NCBI GenBank assembly: GCA_964475985.1
Contig: CAYYYP010000041.1
Span: 1-31,569 of the forward strand
Direction: 5' to 3'
DNA: 31,569 nucleotides
Source of the DNA: CAYYYP01 sp964475985
GTDB lineage: Bacteria > Bdellovibrionota > UBA1018 > CAYHWW01
The translations under genes were made by a program, and so were the position numbers. The notes under the pieces were generated by a model. It had not been told where the DNA came from. It searched no databases and saw only the letters and a list, made by a program, of their open reading frames with translations. Below are positions 25,796 through 31,569 of the stretch, in pieces (within the stretch, counting starts at the first letter, position 1; each line of letters starts with the position of its first letter).

Positions 25796-26797
25796 TCAAG
25801 GCACCTCAAGTTTATCGAGAATCCTTTTGATGATGTGATCACTGTTGATCTCTTCAGCTTCTGCTTCAAAGGTGAGGAGAATGCGGTGCCGTAAAATATC
25901 AAACGCCACGGCCTTGATGTCGTCGGGGGTCACAAAACCACGATGGGAAAGAAACGCACTAGCGCGCGAGGCCTTAGCCAAATTGATGGTAGCCCTAGGA
26001 CTTGCGCCCACGAGAATTTTCCCCTTAAGATCAGGCAGGCCAAACTTCTCGGGATGCCGAGTGGCAAATACGATGTTCAAAATATAGTCTTTTAGTTTAT
26101 CGTCCATGTAAATGGAGCTCACGACTTTGCGGGCTTCCAAAATTACGGCTGGCTCAATCACAGGCTTGGTCTGAGGATCCCTCACTCCCGTCATGCGATC
26201 AAGAATGGTGCGTTCTTCGCTCATGGAAGGATAATTCACCTTCACCTTAAACATAAATCGATCTAATTGAGCTTCCGGTAGGGGATAAGTTCCTTCTTGT
26301 TCAATGGGATTTTGCGTAGCTAGGACGATGAAGGGTTCTTCCAAACGATAGGTCTGCTCACCAATGGTCACTTGTTTCTCCGCCATGGCTTCAAGCAATG
26401 CGCTCTGTACTTTAGCGGGCGCCCGGTTGATCTCATCTGCCAAAATAAGGTTCGCGAAGATGGGCCCTAATTTCGGGGAAAATTCTCCCGTCCGCTGATT
26501 GTAAATAATCGTTCCGATAAGATCCGCCGGCAAAAGGTCGGGTGTGAACTGTATCCGATGAAACTTGGTATGAATGGCGTCAGCCACGGATTTAATGGTC
26601 AAAGTTTTGGCCAGGCCTGGAAGGCCTTCTAATAGAATATGCCCGCCACTAAGCAAGCTTATAAAAATTCGGTCTAGCAGCGCGCGCTGTCCTACTACGA
26701 CCTGGCCCACTTCCGCGTGCAAAGCCTCAATGAACTTTGATTTTTCTCGGACTAATTCCGTTATTTTTTGAACGTCGCTGGAAGATGTTGTGTCCAT
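25796..26797 (-). CDS. moxR: MoxR-family AAA+ ATPase
   Basis: MoxR ATPases are chaperone-like AAA+ proteins that activate or assemble complexes with VWA-domain partners. Walker A is GLPGLAKT at 58-65. Walker B is LILADEINRA with Asp121 and Glu122. A sensor-1 region, ATQNPIEQEGTYPLPEAQLDRF, completes the typical MoxR core. At 333 residues it is full length. It is the first gene of the compact bat run. No ribosome site is obvious before the ATG, and a small inverted repeat lies 19 bases upstream. Confidence 0.95.
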   Translation of the reverse strand: MDTTSSSDVQKITELVREKSKFIEALHAEVGQVVVGQRALLDRIFISLLSGGHILLEGLPGLAKTLTIKSVADAIHTKFHRIQFTPDLLPADLIGTIIYNQRTGEFSPKLGPIFANLILADEINRAPAKVQSALLEAMAEKQVTIGEQTYRLEEPFIVLATQNPIEQEGTYPLPEAQLDRFMFKVKVNYPSMSEERTILDRMTGVRDPQTKPVIEPAVILEARKVVSSIYMDDKLKDYILNIVFATRHPEKFGLPDLKGKILVGASPRATINLAKASRASAFLSHRGFVTPDDIKAVAFDILRHRILLTFEAEAEEINSDHIIKRILDKLEVP

Positions 26798-26816
26798 TGC
26801 GGTATTTTGGCTGAGC

Positions 26817-26840
26817 GCGATTGTTTGTCAACAATATCGC
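26817..26840. repeat. Short inverted repeat upstream of moxR
   Basis: GCGATTGTT and AACAATATCGC flank the loop TGTC. The 9-bp stem has a 2-base bulge (AT), or 6 uninterrupted bp (ATTGTT/AACAAT) at the tip. It lies between the giant lipoprotein stop and the moxR start. There is no T-run, so it may be an operator, a message-stabilising hairpin or a weak attenuator. Confidence 0.5.
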
Positions 26841-26872
26841 TAATTCAAACTACAAATCCCGGAGTTTTTACT

Positions 26873-29800
26873 TCAGTAGATGAGGGCCGAATGAAGAACA
26901 TCGAGAAAATCTTGAACTTGTCGCGTACGTTCGGGCCGAGCAAATTGTTGAAGGCGATCATAAAGCTCCGTTGGCTTCTGACAACTGCCTCCCGCTGGTA
27001 CCGCCCTAGCTAGATCGCCTCCCGTTGGCTCTGTGTAACAACCCGTAAAAAGCAGAAGCCTGGTAAAATCACCGGCCCCCAATTTTTGCCCAAGATACTG
27101 CTGAATGCGTAACGCCAGTGGGCTCGGCACTGCGTTTGTGCCACCCCCAAACCAAGCTAGAAAGCGATCTACAATCGCATCAACCTGGTAAAGCGCATAC
27201 CGTGTATCCACGACGATCTGATTCCAAGCGAACCGAATGCTTCTTAAAATGGTACGCGGTGAAGTGGCTAGATAAAGCGTGTCCAGACTTTGCACTACGT
27301 CTGGTACCAATTGCCTTCGATTCACTTCACGTAAACTCCAATTCATAAGGCTCGCAAGCTTTAAGGTTTTTGCCGAATTTAAATTCTGCTCAAGGTCGGA
27401 GCGCAACTGCCCCGCCACATTGGCTACTTTTTCCTCCAGCAAAACAAACTCAAGAAGGTCAACGGAACGCACCAAGGTACGAACGGATTGCACGGAGCCA
27501 CTCACCCAAGCTAAAAGAAATCTGGTCAACGCTTGTGGCGTGGTTGGTCCAGGAGTTTGCGTGGTCGCGAATACCCGATTCAAACCATTGAGACTTAAAA
27601 AAGTATTTTTTGCGGAACGTTTCATCAGCGCTACTTTATTTTCATCCAAACTAGAATATTCAAACATTTGCGCAAGCAGGCCGTTTACGACTTCCAGGCC
27701 TTTAGGAGTTTGAATCAAGGTTTCTGCCAGCGCTAAGCTCTCCGCTGAAACCTGCAACCCACCCTGATCGTTGCGGGCAAGAACCAAATCTAGAATTGAC
27801 TGAAGCAAGCCAGAAACCTGATTTCCCGGAATCGCTTTTGCCACGGGCCTAGCGGTCGCTAACGAATTTACGTCAAGTGCTTGCATGAGCCTTGCGACGT
27901 TCCGCAAAATCCCAACGTGAGTCATCTGAACCAACGCTTCAATATTATTTAGCTCCTTATTGAACTCGCCTTGATGTGCGGTCGGTGTGGAATTCAACAT
28001 TGCTTTAGCTAAATCACAAATGATGCGCACGTCGTTCACCGGATTTGTCACGCCGGTATTGCGGGAATCTCGGTAGAGGGAACTTAAGACCGGCACTACC
28101 TGTCTTAAGTTAGAGAGTTTCTTTTTGACAGGCTTCGGTATGGTTGCGCCCAGAATCGGGTCGTTACGCATGCTCCAGAAAAAATCAAGCTCCGCTTCCA
28201 TGGAGGAAATTGCGCGCATGGGTTCATCGCGCGAAACACCAAGGTAGGAAAGATACTTAATGGAAATATTTTGACTGTTGATTTGTGGAATAATGTTGAG
28301 GGGAAACCCATAATCATTCATTTTGAAATCCCCATCAGTGACGAGAATTTCCAGGCGGTCCAAATCGTTCACGATACGGACGCGGGCCTGATCATCGTTG
28401 GGATAATAATAATAAATAACAGTGTACTGCTGGGAAAGGCGCTTAAACCAGCCCGCTAACCACGCCACGGAATATGGATTGCCATTAAATTTTTCAAACA
28501 CGGACATGAGCCAGTAAATGACGCTTCGTCTATCTACGCCGGCTTCCACGCTCCGACGAGCCAGCGGCACTAAGAATGCTCGCACCGAGGCTTGCAATTC
28601 CTGGGCAGAGGCATAGGAAAAACGGGCTTCATCATTTTTAAGCTGAGTAAAATATTGCCGATAAACTTCATTCACCCGGTTGTTAATGGCCGTAGCCGTT
28701 CCATTGGGAAGTTCGTTGGCGCGCACCACTTGGGTCACTTCTTCTCTTGTGGGCAAAGGAACCGTATCCTCTAGGCCAGCATCGCTTGATGGTGGTCCGC
28801 GTGAAGCTAATTCATTGATATAGCTTAAGGCAGCAGGAACTTCCGGCCGCACGGTGGCCGCACCAGCGAAACTCATGAATCGGTTAAGCGATGGTACAAA
28901 TGCGGGTTGAGCTATATAGGGCCCAAGCTTAAGCAACTCACCTACCAGCGACACATCGACGCACTGCGAGCCAGTATCTTGCGTATATTTAGAAAGCAGA
29001 AGCTCTAATACACCCATGGCTTTCCTTACGTCGTCGTGGGAGTTCACGAGCTGCGTTCCTAGTTCCTGCATCACCAAATCTCTAGTTTCACGGGGAAGTG
29101 TTGATGGCACTAGGTCAGTGGCTAATCTTGTTAAATACACCGCAAGATTTTCTCGGCTCGTGAGAATGCCTGAACTTGCCGGTAAACTGGGCACCGTTTG
29201 GGAGAACGCATAATTCACCAACGATTCAACATCCGAATATTGATTGCCGGAATTCCCATTCACGCATGCGGCAACGGACCTTACCTGACGCTCCCAGCCT
29301 GCCCGAGAAAATTGATTCAATTGAACATCGGGATTTAACGTAGCGCAGCCTAAGCCTTGCGCGTTGAGTTCAAGCGGAAAGACGGGTGGCCGGTAATTTT
29401 GCGGAAGATTAGCATGACTGCGGTCCCGCTCGGAGGGTACCCCCAGCGGCGCCGGTATCGAACCTGCGATCTGATGATTCACGGGCGCATTTTGGAATCC
29501 GCCGCGGAACAGGCCAAGAGTTGCCCTTAATAGGGAACTGAAACTCCCGTCGATGGCCATACGGGACATCAATGAAAGAGCTCCTCGGAAAGCCTTTTTC
29601 TGCGAAACCTTAAATAGAGATTCAAAAAAGGCGGAGTTCCTTTCTGCATTGCGCGCTAAATCAAAGAGTAGGTCCTGCACGGGGCTTAAGTTATTCGCCA
29701 GAATTGACGCCCGCACCATGCTAGCAAGTGGGGCCACAAACTCTTCTGGATATTTTTCTTTATCCAGATAAACCGCCCCGGCTTTTGCCACGTTCAAAAT

Positions 29801-31423
29801 CAAATCCAAATCGCTCCGGTTGTCAGAGTTTAAGAGAGCAAGCCGATTTGCGAGTACCGTAGATACGCTACGTTGCGCTAAATCGGCTCGAGGTTTTCCT
29901 AAAAGATCGGCCCAAACGGAAACCGTTGAACGAGTCTGAGCGTCGGACAAAGCTGAAAGCAGATACATGGTATCCGCAAGGCTCATTTTTTCTAATAGCA
30001 CCGCCATCAGTGGCGCGATTTGACTCAGGTTCTGGTTCGTCAAAAAATCAACGAGCAACCTCACGGCCGGAGCGCCACTGGGAGCAACCGCACCCCCTGG
30101 TCGCCCTGTGGATTCGGCTTTAGCTAAGCTTCGCACGAGTTCACCGGTGAGTTCAGCCGAGCCGCTTTCTACTAAGGGCGGCAATACGGAAGTCAGAGTT
30201 CCAATATTGCTGGGTAGCGCACAAAGCCCGTTGGATAAACTCAATATCAACAAATTTCTGCGACCTAAAAACTCGGAGGCAAACCCTGCAGAATTACGTT
30301 CGGATCCGATTTGGTCAAGGACCCAAAGCAACGGATTGGACATGCGCGAAGGAGTTTCAAAACAAGTGAGCGGTTGATTCAACGCCCGAAAAAGCTGGTT
30401 CGTGCGATTCAGATATTCGGCGGAGGTTATGCCGAGGCTTGGGGTAACTTCCCGCATGCGAAACAAATGATTGAGATGGTAATCCATGGCCTTCACGCGG
30501 TGGTCAATGAAGAGCCCTTCCGTTGGATGATTGCTCCAGCGTGGGCCATGAATGTCCATGAATAAATCAAATCCATTGAAAAGCGTCTGCCGCTTAACCA
30601 CGTCCAGCAACTGATCCTGCAGCCTTGAGTTAGAATTCTTAGAATTTTCAATGACAAAAACCGAAAGGGAATCCACCGTTCGCTGAAGTTTTGCGACATC
30701 GTAGGAACCTGAGTGCTCATAAGCATCGACAAGGGAATGAAATGCATTGCGTTGAGTAGCCCTAGTCAAAACCTCGACGAGATCCCTGACATTCCCGGGA
30801 TTGGCATCGCGTGCAACATTCTGCAGCACTCGTAAGAGATCTTGGCTAATATGGCGGCCGTCGGCCGTAGATTTATTTATAGCCGTCGCCGAGGATTTTA
30901 GCGGGTCAAAGGATCCCTGGGCAGCCTGAACGTTGGACCTAGTTTGATTGCTTTCATCAAAGGCCACGCGATCCAAAAGTGTCAGCAAACTTGTAATGAA
31001 CTCTGTATTTTTTAGAAGCTTACCCATTATGGACAAAGCAGGACCCAAAATTTGCCTTGATTCTAGAAGGTCTAGGCTGAGATCAAGTTCACGCATCCGT
31101 GTTTTATTCGCGATGAGACTTTCATTTAGAAATGGCAAAAGTCCGTCAAGCTCATCATCGGAAAGTGATTCCACCAACTCTTCAAATTCCGGGATCGCGC
31201 CATGGGCATTCAAACATTTTACTAGGGCCCGCGCCGTTGCCGGATCAAGATTGGCGTCGCCCAAGGAAACGGCCTCGCAGCCTTCCGAGAACTGGTTATT
31301 CTGAGAAAGTCTTGCGATGCGGTCGTCTTTATCGGAGCCGGTGAACACCGATGAGGAACAACCAACCGCCAAGGTCGTGAGACAAAATAAAATTAATTTA
31401 GATGGCCATTTCAGCTTTCCCAA
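26873..31423 (-). CDS. Giant predicted lipoprotein, unknown function
   Basis: The start is a TTG with a G-rich ribosome site about 7 bases upstream (the start of a GGGGGGCT run). The signal sequence MGKLKWPSKLILFCLTTLAVG is followed by Cys22, a plausible lipobox (AVGC) with Ser at +2. This predicts export and lipid anchoring to the outer membrane. The mature protein, nearly 1500 residues, is dominated by leucine-rich helical stretches without a known catalytic motif. It reads like a long helical solenoid, with Cys-containing segments around 690-790. It ends 75 bases before moxR on the same strand, so it may be co-transcribed with the bat operon. I do not recognise the family. Confidence 0.85.
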   Translation of the reverse strand: MGKLKWPSKLILFCLTTLAVGCSSSVFTGSDKDDRIARLSQNNQFSEGCEAVSLGDANLDPATARALVKCLNAHGAIPEFEELVESLSDDELDGLLPFLNESLIANKTRMRELDLSLDLLESRQILGPALSIMGKLLKNTEFITSLLTLLDRVAFDESNQTRSNVQAAQGSFDPLKSSATAINKSTADGRHISQDLLRVLQNVARDANPGNVRDLVEVLTRATQRNAFHSLVDAYEHSGSYDVAKLQRTVDSLSVFVIENSKNSNSRLQDQLLDVVKRQTLFNGFDLFMDIHGPRWSNHPTEGLFIDHRVKAMDYHLNHLFRMREVTPSLGITSAEYLNRTNQLFRALNQPLTCFETPSRMSNPLLWVLDQIGSERNSAGFASEFLGRRNLLILSLSNGLCALPSNIGTLTSVLPPLVESGSAELTGELVRSLAKAESTGRPGGAVAPSGAPAVRLLVDFLTNQNLSQIAPLMAVLLEKMSLADTMYLLSALSDAQTRSTVSVWADLLGKPRADLAQRSVSTVLANRLALLNSDNRSDLDLILNVAKAGAVYLDKEKYPEEFVAPLASMVRASILANNLSPVQDLLFDLARNAERNSAFFESLFKVSQKKAFRGALSLMSRMAIDGSFSSLLRATLGLFRGGFQNAPVNHQIAGSIPAPLGVPSERDRSHANLPQNYRPPVFPLELNAQGLGCATLNPDVQLNQFSRAGWERQVRSVAACVNGNSGNQYSDVESLVNYAFSQTVPSLPASSGILTSRENLAVYLTRLATDLVPSTLPRETRDLVMQELGTQLVNSHDDVRKAMGVLELLLSKYTQDTGSQCVDVSLVGELLKLGPYIAQPAFVPSLNRFMSFAGAATVRPEVPAALSYINELASRGPPSSDAGLEDTVPLPTREEVTQVVRANELPNGTATAINNRVNEVYRQYFTQLKNDEARFSYASAQELQASVRAFLVPLARRSVEAGVDRRSVIYWLMSVFEKFNGNPYSVAWLAGWFKRLSQQYTVIYYYYPNDDQARVRIVNDLDRLEILVTDGDFKMNDYGFPLNIIPQINSQNISIKYLSYLGVSRDEPMRAISSMEAELDFFWSMRNDPILGATIPKPVKKKLSNLRQVVPVLSSLYRDSRNTGVTNPVNDVRIICDLAKAMLNSTPTAHQGEFNKELNNIEALVQMTHVGILRNVARLMQALDVNSLATARPVAKAIPGNQVSGLLQSILDLVLARNDQGGLQVSAESLALAETLIQTPKGLEVVNGLLAQMFEYSSLDENKVALMKRSAKNTFLSLNGLNRVFATTQTPGPTTPQALTRFLLAWVSGSVQSVRTLVRSVDLLEFVLLEEKVANVAGQLRSDLEQNLNSAKTLKLASLMNWSLREVNRRQLVPDVVQSLDTLYLATSPRTILRSIRFAWNQIVVDTRYALYQVDAIVDRFLAWFGGGTNAVPSPLALRIQQYLGQKLGAGDFTRLLLFTGCYTEPTGGDLARAVPAGGSCQKPTELYDRLQQFARPERTRQVQDFLDVLHSALIY

Positions 31424-31448
31424 GAAGCAGCCCCCCTACCGAGGTCCA

Positions 31449-31477
31449 CTTTAAGGAGGAAGTGTTTTGGGAGTCAA
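31449..31477 (-). promoter_or_regulatory. Candidate promoter for the giant lipoprotein
   Basis: On the minus strand TTGACT (31472-31477) is followed after exactly 17 bases by TTAAAG (31449-31454). The -35 is good and the -10 is poor. Transcription would start near 31443, about 20 bases before the TTG start codon. The rest of the stretch to the window edge holds no gene that I can support. Confidence 0.3.
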
Positions 31478-31569
31478 CCAGGGGGGTGAAATAAAGGCGG
31501 GGATTTTGACGCGAGGGGGCAATGAGACTCGGTTGCCTGTCACAGCCGCGGTCTCGGGCAGGCCGGCAC

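Noticed and set aside
26803..26831. TTGACA box as a moxR promoter
   Set aside because: The matching -10 would be AAAATA, and transcription would start at the ATG. The TTGACA is also part of the inverted repeat.
27279..27713. 144-codon open frame opposite the giant lipoprotein
   Set aside because: Antisense to a long coding region, with no motif and no ribosome site. The same applies to the opposite-strand frames at 25310-25720, 17322-17738 and 6690-7082.
31401..31568. Open frame on the minus strand at the right edge (about 56 codons)
   Set aside because: Short enough to be chance, and it overlaps the start of the lipoprotein gene in another frame. No domain is visible.

Overview
The window (about 31.6 kb, moderate GC, densely packed) looks like chromosomal DNA of a Gram-negative, predatory-type or gliding 'deltaproteobacterial' lineage, most likely a Bdellovibrionota relative. 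This is inferred from the combination of a Bdellovibrio-style HNH protein, a type III glutamine synthetase, a type IV pilus block that carries pilG/H/I-like genes as in Myxococcus, and many secreted or lipoprotein genes of unknown function. There are no tRNA or rRNA genes, no CRISPR array and no recognisable transposase. One 10-N assembly gap lies at 1240-1249.

Layout. Plus strand, 1-5229: an open-ended partial reading frame (1-339), an HNH endonuclease-type gene interrupted by the N gap, then a tight housekeeping run mutL-miaA-ppsR (mismatch repair, tRNA isopentenylation, PEP synthase/PPDK regulation). Everything else (5226-31423) is on the minus strand. A secreted protein of unknown function ends tail to tail with ppsR. 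Upstream of it lies a large, nearly perfect inverted repeat (6283-6408) that encloses two twin mini-hairpins.

Right of the repeat comes the pilus block. In transcription order it is pilA (prepilin), pilB (extension ATPase), pilT (retraction ATPase), pilC (inner-membrane platform), then a membrane-anchored protein, an ABC ATPase and an ABC-2 permease that match the arrangement of M. xanthus pilG-pilH-pilI. Candidate promoters lie before pilA and before pilB. Upstream of pilA is a secreted protein with a single haem-type CxxCH motif, then ribF, a YkgJ-type Cys-cluster protein and glnA of type III.

The right third is a Bat (aerotolerance-type) operon. From upstream it reads moxR, DUF58, a DUF4381-like membrane protein, batA, a fused batB-batC, batD. 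Most junctions overlap by a few bases. It follows a giant lipoprotein (1516 aa) of unknown function that may share its transcription. MoxR, DUF58 and the two VWA membrane proteins probably form an envelope chaperone or stress system, with the lipoprotein as a possible but unproven partner.
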